Shown here piece after piece: positions 35,178 through 43,794 of a stretch of DNA of 64,000 nt; position 1 is the first letter of the stretch, and every line of letters begins with the position of its first letter. The position numbers were made by a program, and so were the translations under genes. The stretch comes from Mucilaginibacter sp. PAMB04168 (GTDB taxonomy: Bacteria > Bacteroidota > Bacteroidia > Sphingobacteriales > Sphingobacteriaceae), in contig NZ_CP155079.2 in assembly GCF_039634365.2 (NCBI RefSeq), forward strand, positions 2,480,001-2,544,000, given 5' to 3'. The notes beneath the pieces were generated by a model that saw only the letters and a program-made list of their open reading frames with translations, made no database searches and was not told the DNA's origin.

Positions 35178-36636
35178 GAACTATTTTGGATTAACCGATA
35201 CCGGCAAAGTCCGGGGCAATAATGAAGATACTTTCATTGCACAAAAAACAACGAGTAACCTGGTTTTAGCCTGTGTGATTGATGGCGTAGGCGGGTATAG
35301 TGGCGGCGAAGTTGCTGCGGCAATTGCCCGCGATGAAATTATTGCACAAATGGACAAAGTAAACACCGACTTTGTACCGGCCATGGTGCAGGCTTTCAGA
35401 TTAGCTAATAAAAGTATATACGCCCGTAAACAACAAGAGAAGGAATTAGAGAGTATGGCTTGCGTAACAACGCTTGCAATGGTTGACGTGGAGAAAAACC
35501 AGTTCTACTATGCGCATGTTGGCGATACGCGCTTATACCTTTTACGTGATGGCTCTTTAGTTAAAATATCAAAGGATCAGTCTTTTGTAGGTTTCTTGGA
35601 AGATTCGGGCAGATTAAGCGAAGCTGCAGCTATGAGTCATCCTAAACGCAACGAAATTAACAAGGCCTTAGGCTTTGATGGTGCTATTGATACTGACGAT
35701 GCTTATATCGAAACTGGTCAGTCGCCTTTCTTACCAGGCGATATGCTGTTGCTTTGCAGTGATGGGTTGTCTGACCTGGTGGACAGAAACGAGATCACAG
35801 GCATTATCACACAGGGTACGTCGTTACAACAAAAAGCATCTCAGCTTATTGAGTCTGCCAACAACAAGGGAGGTAAAGACAACATAACTGTGGTACTGGT
35901 GCAGCATCCCAAAGCTTCCCAACAGCCGGCAGCTACGGTACCACCAACGGCTTTAAAAAAAAAGGACTTTTCAGTTAGGGAGGATAAGCCCAAGGTAGAT
36001 AGCGTAGTAGAAAGTGCTAGTACAAAACAAGAGCCTGCTAAAGTTATAGTAAAAAATAACAAGGGGTTATCCGTTATATTGGCTGTGCTGTGCGTGGCGT
36101 TCTTGGGTTCTACGGTGTGGTTTTACAGGCAGTGGAAATCTAGCGAAGCTTTGGTAAGCCGGCCTGTTGCAGATACGTCTAGTGTAAAAAACGCACACAA
36201 TCCCGATGAAGTAAAGCTTCAGCAAGCTATTGATAAAGTAACCGGTGATACAGTGGTATTGTCTGATACGGTATTTAAGCAGCCAATAATCATTAGCGAT
36301 AGTATACACATACAAAAAGACACACTTTATATACGGGCAAAAGGCAACGTATTGTTTAAGCGCGATTCGAGCTATAACGGTCCGGCCTTGGCCTTGTCTG
36401 TTAACTGTAAACACATCGTGTTAGACGGTGTTAAATTTGATGGCTTTGCCATTGGTATTCAATCTCATAACACCGCACTTGAGTTGAAGAAAGTACAATT
36501 TTTAAACTGCCTTCAACCTTTACTAAAGCTTTATAGTTTTGATCTTAAAAATCGCGTTACCAGTTCTTTACCTGCAGTAACCTATACTACTGATACTTTG
36601 AAAAATACTTCTACAAAACCTAATGGAAACAAATAA
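35170..36636 (+). CDS. Membrane-anchored PP2C-type Ser/Thr phosphatase with extracytoplasmic beta-helix
   Basis: 488 residues from ATG at 35170, which gives the standard PP2C opening (GLTDTGKVRGNNEDTF). An upstream ATG at 35143 would overlap the miniprotein by 35 nt. The PP2C domain is about 1-245, with metal-binding Asp38 (VIDGVGGYSGGE), Asp198 (CSDGLSDLVD) and Asp237 (GGKDNITVV). A linker and one membrane helix (about 299-319) lead to an extracytoplasmic domain (about 345-470) of short repeated strands (IIISDSIHIQKDTLYIRAKG, ALSVNCKHIVLDGVKFDG) typical of a right-handed parallel beta-helix. It would reverse the flanking kinases. It overlaps the next gene by 14 nt. Confidence 0.88.
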   Translation: MAENYFGLTDTGKVRGNNEDTFIAQKTTSNLVLACVIDGVGGYSGGEVAAAIARDEIIAQMDKVNTDFVPAMVQAFRLANKSIYARKQQEKELESMACVTTLAMVDVEKNQFYYAHVGDTRLYLLRDGSLVKISKDQSFVGFLEDSGRLSEAAAMSHPKRNEINKALGFDGAIDTDDAYIETGQSPFLPGDMLLLCSDGLSDLVDRNEITGIITQGTSLQQKASQLIESANNKGGKDNITVVLVQHPKASQQPAATVPPTALKKKDFSVREDKPKVDSVVESASTKQEPAKVIVKNNKGLSVILAVLCVAFLGSTVWFYRQWKSSEALVSRPVADTSSVKNAHNPDEVKLQQAIDKVTGDTVVLSDTVFKQPIIISDSIHIQKDTLYIRAKGNVLFKRDSSYNGPALALSVNCKHIVLDGVKFDGFAIGIQSHNTALELKKVQFLNCLQPLLKLYSFDLKNRVTSSLPAVTYTTDTLKNTSTKPNGNK

Positions 36637-39600
36637 AATTGAGACCGGCGGCCGTGGTAAGGAACGGGTGTTTTTATTGCTAATCACCATACTATTTGCA
36701 TTTTTATTTTACCGTTTGTACACCGTAGTGCAGTTGCGCTTTGCTGATGTAGATAAGCGATTGAAAGAGGGTACCATGGTGAACCTTAATGATAAAAATC
36801 CGGCGGCACGGTTCCGAACGTTGCTGCAAAAAGGTTACTACTTTGAGGATAAACGCGACATAGACCTAATAGAGGCTATTGTTGCAAATGGCATTAGTAC
36901 AGGCGAAAAAATTGACAACATTGGTGAGCTCAACAAGCGCAAGTATTACATTAATGCTGACGATGCCAATGAAAAGGGTGGCGAGTCATTTAAACAGAGG
37001 GTAAGCGCTTCGCGCTCGTTACTTGGATATACTGGCGATGACTCGTTAAGATTTATTCAAGAGAGAAGGAGCGCACCTGAGCTGCCAGCCGTCGTTGACC
37101 TGAATATGGGTACGCACAGCATAGGTGGAAAGATAATTAACAAAGAGCAACCGGTTGGCGGCGTATTGTTGCGTTTACAGATGATCTTACCGCAGGATAG
37201 CATTTACAACGATGAAACCGGTGAAGAGGTTAGGCCCATGACTGAAAAAAGCAGCACCTATACCAAAATTTATCTGCCAGATAGCGCCGGCAAAAAGCAT
37301 CTCCAGTCTTTTACAGCATATGCCCGTACCGATGGCGGAGGGAAATTCCAGTTCAGGAACCTCCCTGATGGAAAAGCATTTAAAGTATTACCATTACAGC
37401 CTGGCTACCAGTTTGGTACATCGCAGGGCGTACAAAACCTTGATGAGGACGTAACGTTCAATTTTCGACAGTCGCCCCATACGTTTAAACTGTTATCCAC
37501 TCGGGATTTTAATATTCTAAAGAAAGAGAAATCGCTCATTATCCGTGCACCGCAAGAGTTTAATAAATGGTTTTGGATAATTGCGGGTTGCTTTGTGGCA
37601 GGGTTCTTCATCATACATCTTATTCTTTCTATCCGCTTTAACGGGGCCGATCAATTGATACTACCTATCATTATGATTCTTACCGGTATGTCATTCCTTA
37701 CGTTGCTAAGCTTGCAAGATCCGCTTCGCGACCGCTTTTTGGCTAAGGATATGCTTACTTACTTGGGAATGGGTGTAGCGGCTATCACAGTGATGTTGCT
37801 GTTTAACCTGCGCCGATTTACGGTTGATACCTGGGTTTACCGTATGGGTATTTTTAAAAATGTGCCCAGTGCAGCTAACGGCTGGCCGTGGGTTGTTTTA
37901 GCGGTGGGCCTGTTGGCCCTTACTATTGTTTTTGGCACCGGGCCTGAAGGGAGTGGGGTAAAAGTAAACCTGTTTGGCTTTCAGCCCAGCGAGATTGTTA
38001 AATATCTGATCATCTTTTTCCTGGCCGGCTTCTTTGCCGCTAATGAAAAGCTGATAAGCGAATACACCAGTTGGACAAAGCGCTGGTCGTTTTTTTCATT
38101 TGCATTAGTAGCTATATTAGTAACCCTGACGCTTTTCTTGCTGCTGGGTGATTTAGGACCGGCAATGGTGGTATGTTTTACCTTCATCACGCTATTCTCT
38201 TTTTCTCGGGGCGATTTTGCATTTATGGCAGGCGCGGTAATTATTTACGTGCTCACCTCCTGGGTGGTTAAAAACGTATGGCTGTCGGCACTTATAACGG
38301 CCGCCATAGTAGCCTTGCTCATGCTGTTTCAGCGGCGGCAACTTAGCGAGTCGGCCGTAATGGTATTAGTGATCATGGCAGCGTTTTTAACCATCGATCA
38401 GATACCTTACCTGGATAAGGCTTTTCCCGGACCTGTGCAGCGCTTGGTTGACCGCAAAGCTATTTGGCAGGACGCCTGGAACAACGAAGTGTACGGCGGC
38501 GACCAGGTAGCCAACGGCCTTTGGGCCATGGCCAGCGGCGGTACCTCGGGGCAAGGCGTAGGTGAGGGCTTTGCTAAAACCATCCCCGAGGCACATACCG
38601 ATATGATTTTGCCTTCTATGGGCGAAGAATTCGGCTGGACAGGTATTGTATGTATTTTCCTGCTTTTTCTCTTATATCTTCACCGGGCCATATTAATTGG
38701 CCGGCGTACGGGCACGCCGTTTCTATTTTACCTATGTGCAGGGATAGGTATATCAACTTTTGTACAATTCCTGCTTATTGCAGGCGGTTCAACCGGTGCA
38801 CTGCCGCTTTCTGGTGTCTCTTTACCTTTTCAAAGTTATGGCGGTTCATCATTAGTGGCTAACATGCTGGCTTCAGGCTTCCTGTTGTCGGCCTCATTGG
38901 TAAGAGGTACGCCAGTGCAGATGACTTACATTTCGAAACAACAAGACAGAAACCTGGTGCCGGCTCTTATAGCTGCTTGTGTAGGTGTTTTATTGCTAAC
39001 GGTCAATGTGTCGCGCTATCTTTTTAACAACAGTAAGTGGGTAGTACAGCCTGCGTTAGTGGCCGATAAAAGTGGTGCACGTATGTTTAGCTATAACCCA
39101 CGCATTGCTATATTGATGAACCGTTTGCAAGCCGGTAATTTGTACGACCGTACTGGCGCTATACTGGCTACCAGCAAGCCCCAGCTTATTCGCAAACAAC
39201 GCGGTAAATTGGCCGGGGCCGGTGTAGCTGGATACAATCTTGATTCGGCCATGCATAAACGGCTCGATCGTTATTATCCTTTCGAAGAGCAGGCGTTTTT
39301 TTGGACAGGCGATGCTAATACGGGTGTGTTTAACGGTAGTGCGAACGGCTACTTTGCCGAATATGAACATGCGGCCGAGCTGCGTGGCTTTAAACTACCC
39401 ACCACCAGTTACAACACCATAGCCAGCCGCTATCGCGAGGACCGTTTCCTGGCGCGTGGCGTAAAGGAAATGACGGTAGTGAAAAAAGACTACAGCGCGT
39501 TAGCGCCGCTACTGCTCGCCGGCATTAACAGTAAAGAAGTTGAAGCATTCAAAAATCGTAACCGCGATGTACAGCTTTCTATTGATGCCGGTTTGCAAAC

Positions 39601-40717
39601 CAGTATACAACGTTCGCTGGCCACTGATACTTCACTGGCCGATAATCGTGTGTCGGTTGTAATAATGGAGGCTGGCACCGGCGATGTGCTTACTTCGGCT
39701 GTTTACCCATTGCCGCCCGTACGTAACTGGGAAAAACTGACCATGACTTATGCGGAGCAAAACCAGTTGGCACAATGGATGACGACATCCGACTTAGGTT
39801 TTACCACGGCAACACAGCCAGGTTCAACAGCTAAAGTATTAACAGGGTTGGCGGCGTTTAACAAATTAGGGCACGTTGCAGCCAGCAAAACGTTCACCGT
39901 AAGCGCTGCTGAACGTATTCGTACCAAAGGCATAGAACCCGATGAAACCGGCGTTATCAACCTGCAGCGGGCCATTGTAAAATCAAACAACGTTTACTTC
40001 ATTAAGCTGGCTAACGAAGAGCATTTGCAGGAACAGATGGCAGATCTGTACCTCAAAACCGGTATGTTTTTACATGGCGTAGGCGGTTATTATTACAACC
40101 GCGAAACTGTAAATACCGCGCAGGAAGAGAAATGGCGTGAGCTTTGGCGTAAAACAGAATTTAACACTAAGCCCCGGTATAATCCAAATAACATTCGCCG
40201 TACCCGGGCTAAGGGCATATCTGGCATGGCTTGGGGGCAAGGCGAACTTATTGCTACGCCAGCAGCCGTTGCCAGGCTGGTATCTAGCGTTGCTAATAAC
40301 GGTACTTTGCTGCAAAACCGGTTTGTGTTAAAAGTAAGCGACGCCGAGCAGCTAGTTAAAGCAGGTACACAACTGGTAAGCAATCCGCAATATGCACAAC
40401 TAATGCGTAGTTATATGATTGAGCAAAGTGCTCCTAAAGCTTATACATTGGGGATATCTGTGGCTGGTAAAACCGGTACGCCCGAAAGGATATGGAAAGG
40501 ACAACAAATAAACGACGGTTGGTATACTTTTTTTGCGCCCAAGGCTAACGGAACCGGCAATATGGTGGTTTGTGTACGTGTGGAGGCTACCAAGGGATCT
40601 TCTGATGCGGTTAAATTAGCCGGAAAACATGTTGTGCCTTTTCTGGTTAAAAAGGGTTACATTAAAAGTATTGTTGAACAAACAACCAAACAAGAGCCGG
40701 AGCTTATTGAAGAGTAG
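36623..40717 (+). CDS. SEDS (FtsW/RodA) glycosyltransferase fused to a class B penicillin-binding transpeptidase
   Basis: 1364 residues. A first membrane helix (about 16-36) is followed by some 280 extracytoplasmic residues with a CnaB/carboxypeptidase-regulatory-like sandwich (about 165-285, VGGVLLRLQM ... TDGGGKFQFRNLPDG). The SEDS polytopic domain (about 320-780) follows. It has GFQPSEIVKYLI, LGDLGPAM, PEAHTDMILPSMGEEFGW with conserved Asp660, and LSGVSLPFQSYGGSS. After a linker, the transpeptidase has Ser1068 and Lys1071 (PGSTAKV), SNN at 1121 and KTG at 1283. RodA/FtsW and PBP2/PBP3 are normally separate proteins. This chain should polymerise and crosslink peptidoglycan by itself, probably under control of the flanking kinases. 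Confidence 0.93.
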   Translation: METNKIETGGRGKERVFLLLITILFAFLFYRLYTVVQLRFADVDKRLKEGTMVNLNDKNPAARFRTLLQKGYYFEDKRDIDLIEAIVANGISTGEKIDNIGELNKRKYYINADDANEKGGESFKQRVSASRSLLGYTGDDSLRFIQERRSAPELPAVVDLNMGTHSIGGKIINKEQPVGGVLLRLQMILPQDSIYNDETGEEVRPMTEKSSTYTKIYLPDSAGKKHLQSFTAYARTDGGGKFQFRNLPDGKAFKVLPLQPGYQFGTSQGVQNLDEDVTFNFRQSPHTFKLLSTRDFNILKKEKSLIIRAPQEFNKWFWIIAGCFVAGFFIIHLILSIRFNGADQLILPIIMILTGMSFLTLLSLQDPLRDRFLAKDMLTYLGMGVAAITVMLLFNLRRFTVDTWVYRMGIFKNVPSAANGWPWVVLAVGLLALTIVFGTGPEGSGVKVNLFGFQPSEIVKYLIIFFLAGFFAANEKLISEYTSWTKRWSFFSFALVAILVTLTLFLLLGDLGPAMVVCFTFITLFSFSRGDFAFMAGAVIIYVLTSWVVKNVWLSALITAAIVALLMLFQRRQLSESAVMVLVIMAAFLTIDQIPYLDKAFPGPVQRLVDRKAIWQDAWNNEVYGGDQVANGLWAMASGGTSGQGVGEGFAKTIPEAHTDMILPSMGEEFGWTGIVCIFLLFLLYLHRAILIGRRTGTPFLFYLCAGIGISTFVQFLLIAGGSTGALPLSGVSLPFQSYGGSSLVANMLASGFLLSASLVRGTPVQMTYISKQQDRNLVPALIAACVGVLLLTVNVSRYLFNNSKWVVQPALVADKSGARMFSYNPRIAILMNRLQAGNLYDRTGAILATSKPQLIRKQRGKLAGAGVAGYNLDSAMHKRLDRYYPFEEQAFFWTGDANTGVFNGSANGYFAEYEHAAELRGFKLPTTSYNTIASRYREDRFLARGVKEMTVVKKDYSALAPLLLAGINSKEVEAFKNRNRDVQLSIDAGLQTSIQRSLATDTSLADNRVSVVIMEAGTGDVLTSAVYPLPPVRNWEKLTMTYAEQNQLAQWMTTSDLGFTTATQPGSTAKVLTGLAAFNKLGHVAASKTFTVSAAERIRTKGIEPDETGVINLQRAIVKSNNVYFIKLANEEHLQEQMADLYLKTGMFLHGVGGYYYNRETVNTAQEEKWRELWRKTEFNTKPRYNPNNIRRTRAKGISGMAWGQGELIATPAAVARLVSSVANNGTLLQNRFVLKVSDAEQLVKAGTQLVSNPQYAQLMRSYMIEQSAPKAYTLGISVAGKTGTPERIWKGQQINDGWYTFFAPKANGTGNMVVCVRVEATKGSSDAVKLAGKHVVPFLVKKGYIKSIVEQTTKQEPELIEE

Positions 40718-40751
40718 CAAACGAGCCAGTATAAATTTAAGGACATAAAGT

Positions 40752-41543
40752 ATGTTTAATTTTTTCAAAGGTAATTCTGACGAGCGCCCTACCGATGTAA
40801 AGGGTGTACGTCATGCATTACTGCAGTTTGTAAAACAGGAACTCCAAAAGGCTGAAGGAGGTGAGGGCAGCAACATAAAGGGCTTATGCCTGTACATCAA
40901 TGGTAACGCTAACGACCAGCATATGTACGAGACAGCAGTATACGCCGAAGACAAGGAGCAGTTCAGAGCAGAGATTCAGAAAATTGCAGACGATTATGAC
41001 CTTTCTTTACCGGCAAACTGGACATTGGATGTATATTTTGATGAAGAAATACCTGCCGAAGCTATAAAAGCGCAAAATGTAGATGCTGCTTTCTTTATCA
41101 AAACCAATAAGCATTTCATCAAACAAACAGCTACCGCTTATTTAGTGGTGTTAAGCGGCGACACTGGCCAGCAGACTTATGAGATCAGCTCTACAGCCGG
41201 AAAAATTAATATTGGCCGTGATAAAAAAGCGCAGGCCGATGATGGTTTTTTTCGCACTAATCATATCGCGTTCCCATCCGATAGCAGTAACCAGAGCAAT
41301 AAATACGTAAGCAGGCAGCATGCCCATATCGAATGGGACAATGACAGAGCACACTTCATTATTTATGCAGATGAAGGCGGCGTGCCTCCGCGTAACAAAG
41401 TGAAAATTCGTATAGAAAGTACCGAAGAATTAGTGAAACTGCATTCTACCGAAATAGGACACCCGCTTAATGAGGGAGATCAGATCATTATTGGCGAATC
41501 AGCAGTATTGCAGTTCAGTTACAAACCATCTAACAATGGGTAA
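40752..41543 (+). CDS. FHA-domain protein (FhaA-like layout)
   Basis: 263 residues, soluble. An N-terminal alpha/beta domain (about 1-130, MFNFFKGNSDERPTDVKGV) occupies the place of DUF3662 in actinobacterial FhaA; relationship is not proven. The C-terminal FHA domain (about 140-263) has the phosphothreonine-binding marks INIGRDKKA and YVSRQHAHIEW and the closing strands GDQIIIGESAVLQF. FHA domains read phosphothreonine, so this is the likely adaptor between the kinases and the SEDS-PBP. It starts 34 nt after the SEDS-PBP stop and overlaps the next kinase by 8 nt. Confidence 0.85.
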   Translation: MFNFFKGNSDERPTDVKGVRHALLQFVKQELQKAEGGEGSNIKGLCLYINGNANDQHMYETAVYAEDKEQFRAEIQKIADDYDLSLPANWTLDVYFDEEIPAEAIKAQNVDAAFFIKTNKHFIKQTATAYLVVLSGDTGQQTYEISSTAGKINIGRDKKAQADDGFFRTNHIAFPSDSSNQSNKYVSRQHAHIEWDNDRAHFIIYADEGGVPPRNKVKIRIESTEELVKLHSTEIGHPLNEGDQIIIGESAVLQFSYKPSNNG

Positions 41544-42948
41544 GGTCTTTACCATATCCGAAGGACTGGAGAACCTGGGCGCCATGCGCACCGGCGGGCA
41601 AGGGTCTGTTTATAAAGGCCGTCGCACAGGCACCATCTATAGCGCTATAAAACTGCTGCCTACGCCCATCCTTACTGAGGATGAAAACAATAAAAACTAC
41701 ATCAATTTTCAAAATGAGGTTGCCAAGCTGCAAAAGGTAAATGAGCAGCCTAATCCGCATGTGGTTAAAATTCTGAGCTGGGGATTAACTGATAGCAGTT
41801 CATTCCCTTTCATAGAAATGGAATACATTGAAGGCCCCGACCTTTGTGATCTGCTGAACCAGCCACATGAACCTGTTTTTACGCTTAAGGAACTTATTAA
41901 GGTGGCCGACCAACTGGCCGGCGCCTTAGCGCACTGCCACCGGGTAGGCGTAAAACACGGCGATATTAAAAGCAATAACGTTAAATACAATGTGCATACC
42001 GGCAACTATGTACTGCTGGACTTTGGTTTAGCTGTTTTGACTGATGAACAGCGCAGGAGTAGTATGCGCAATGCCGGTGCCATAGAGTTTATGGCGCCTG
42101 AACAGCACGAGGGGTACATGCTGCCGCAAACAGATGTTTACAGTTATGGTGTGGTGTTATACGAGTTACTTACCGGGCAGGTACCGTTTCCCCTTAATGG
42201 AAACGGCGAGACGGCTCGAAACTCGGTAATGTTGGCACACTTAGAGTCGGCTGTATCAGATCCGTTAATGAAACGCGGACTGAATATGCCTGCTGATTGG
42301 TCGGTTGAGAAAAAGGCGCACGAAATGCAGGTACCAGAATGGTTGTTAGAGGTAATATCCAAGTGCCTTGAAAAAGATCCGCAAAAGCGTTATGCAAATG
42401 GTATAGAATTGCAGGAAGCGGTGGTTAACGGCACATTGCAGGTAACTGAAAGCCGGTACACAAAACAACAGGAGGTGTTAAGCACGAGTGCCCTGCAAAC
42501 AGAGAATGAACGCCTGCAAGCGCAATTGCTTCAACACCAACAGGCAGAAGATGAAGTTCAAAAAAAATTGTCGTCTTTGCAATCAATAGCATTAGAAGCT
42601 GGAGGTGTATACAACCCCAATAAGGGTGTTTACGAGCGTAATAAAGCTATTGTATTCTTACCTAAGCGGCTTTTTTTGGGTATAGCAGGAGCCGGCTTAT
42701 TATTTATGCTACTTTTTGTCTTTTCTTTTTTTAACAAGAATGAAGGTAATGATACCAATGTGGCTCTAACAAAGCCATATCGCTCGCCATACATTTATTT
42801 TAAAAAGCCGTATAATTATGACAGCGTAGCGCGGGCTCGCGCTGCGGCTATTGTTAAGCCAAAAGAACCAGGCGTTTATAAGCAGCCAATTGTTAAGGCT
42901 AAAAAGTGGCAAAAAAAGAAGCGGAAGAAGTTTTTAGGGATATTTTAG
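41536..42948 (+). CDS. Membrane Ser/Thr protein kinase 2 (PknB-like)
   Basis: 470 residues from ATG at 41536. A start at 41470 would lie inside the FHA gene and add unrelated residues. The kinase domain (about 10-300) is colinear with kinase 1: TGGQGSVYKG, Lys39, HGDIKSNN, LLDFGLA and FMAPEQ. A coiled coil (about 310-350) and a membrane helix (about 377-397, GIAGAGLLFMLLFVFSFF) follow. The tail differs from kinase 1: it is short and strongly basic (KAKKWQKKKRKKFLGIF) and could bind cell-wall or acidic membrane polymers. Synonymous differences from kinase 1 are many, so the duplication is old and both copies are under selection. Confidence 0.9.
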   Translation: MGKVFTISEGLENLGAMRTGGQGSVYKGRRTGTIYSAIKLLPTPILTEDENNKNYINFQNEVAKLQKVNEQPNPHVVKILSWGLTDSSSFPFIEMEYIEGPDLCDLLNQPHEPVFTLKELIKVADQLAGALAHCHRVGVKHGDIKSNNVKYNVHTGNYVLLDFGLAVLTDEQRRSSMRNAGAIEFMAPEQHEGYMLPQTDVYSYGVVLYELLTGQVPFPLNGNGETARNSVMLAHLESAVSDPLMKRGLNMPADWSVEKKAHEMQVPEWLLEVISKCLEKDPQKRYANGIELQEAVVNGTLQVTESRYTKQQEVLSTSALQTENERLQAQLLQHQQAEDEVQKKLSSLQSIALEAGGVYNPNKGVYERNKAIVFLPKRLFLGIAGAGLLFMLLFVFSFFNKNEGNDTNVALTKPYRSPYIYFKKPYNYDSVARARAAAIVKPKEPGVYKQPIVKAKKWQKKKRKKFLGIF

Positions 42949-43016
42949 ACGATTGCTTTTACTATCATGCCTTATTGTAGGTTGCTGCTTTTGCCTATTA
43001 TACTTACATTTATCTT

Positions 43017-43712
43017 ATGGAGGAGTCAGAAAAATTAAACCGCATTATTGAGGCCCGTATGAAGCTAAAGGCCCGGTTTGAGGAAAAGATGGCGCAAACG
43101 CCATCTGTGGCTGATGATACTCCCCGCGGCTCTGGCAATCCTAACCGGCATGGTATGCCGGCGGTACCCATTGGTCAAACTACAACCACCAAATGGCCGG
43201 TTCTGGATTTAGGCTATCAGCCAAACATTCCACTCGATCGCTGGCGGCTCACCATTGATGGCGCTGTTGAAAACCCGGTAAGGCTTACCTGGAAAGACTT
43301 TATGGCATTGCCACAAACCAAGGATACATCCGATTTTCATTGCGTTACTACCTGGTCTAAATTAAACATGCACTGGAAAGGGGTGAGTATGCTTGATCTG
43401 GCAGCCTTGGTCCACCCGCATGAAACGGCAACCCACATCATGTGTTATGGGTACGATACCTATACCACCAATATATCGCTTGAGGAAGCGCTAAAGCCCG
43501 ATGTACTTTTGGTACACACTTTTGAGGGACAGCCACTACCTGTAGAACACGGCGGCCCGGTTCGTATGATCACACCCCAGTTATACGCCTGGAAAGGTTC
43601 TAAGTGGATTAAGCGCATTGAGTTTATGACTGAGGACAGGCTTGGTTTTTGGGAAGACCGTGGCTACTCCAATACCGCTTATCCCTGGCGTAATGATAGG
43701 TACAGCGATTGA
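43017..43712 (+). CDS. Cytosolic molybdopterin-dependent oxidoreductase (sulfite oxidase-fold, MsrP-like)
   Basis: 231 residues. The sulfite-oxidase molybdopterin fold is clear: WRLTIDGAVENPVRLTWKDF, DFHCVTTWS with molybdenum ligand Cys109, and the closing VEHGGPVRMITPQLYAWKGS and KWIKRIEFM. It lacks any Tat or Sec signal; the N-terminus is a charged helix (about 1-30). It is therefore cytosolic, unlike classical MsrP/YedY, and it lacks a dimerisation domain. The substrate could be sulfite or a sulfoxide. It follows kinase 2 by 68 nt. A second, exported member of the family is at 55330-56127. Confidence 0.85.
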   Translation: MEESEKLNRIIEARMKLKARFEEKMAQTPSVADDTPRGSGNPNRHGMPAVPIGQTTTTKWPVLDLGYQPNIPLDRWRLTIDGAVENPVRLTWKDFMALPQTKDTSDFHCVTTWSKLNMHWKGVSMLDLAALVHPHETATHIMCYGYDTYTTNISLEEALKPDVLLVHTFEGQPLPVEHGGPVRMITPQLYAWKGSKWIKRIEFMTEDRLGFWEDRGYSNTAYPWRNDRYSD

Positions 43713-43771
43713 TTGACGATTAATCAGGCATTAATCCGTTCAATCAAGACAGCTTTATCAAGGTATAAATT

Positions 43772-43779
43772 TATTTTTG
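43772..43779 (+). promoter_or_regulatory. -7 promoter box (TATTTTTG) before the Snf2 gene
   Basis: Exact TAnnTTTG match ending 15 nt before the ATG at 43795. Its TTG could be mistaken for an alternative start codon at 43777; the promoter reading argues against that start. Confidence 0.5.
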
Positions 43780-43794
43780 CAGGTAACATCAGTC

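Noticed and set aside
32614..42948. Type VI secretion regulatory cassette (PpkA/PppA/Fha)
   Set aside because: Kinase, PP2C and FHA also occur there, but no Tss genes are present and the central gene is a SEDS-PBP, so a wall-synthesis role fits better.
43777..43794. TTG start for the Snf2 protein
   Set aside because: The TTG is part of an exact TAnnTTTG promoter box; ATG at 43795 is preferred.
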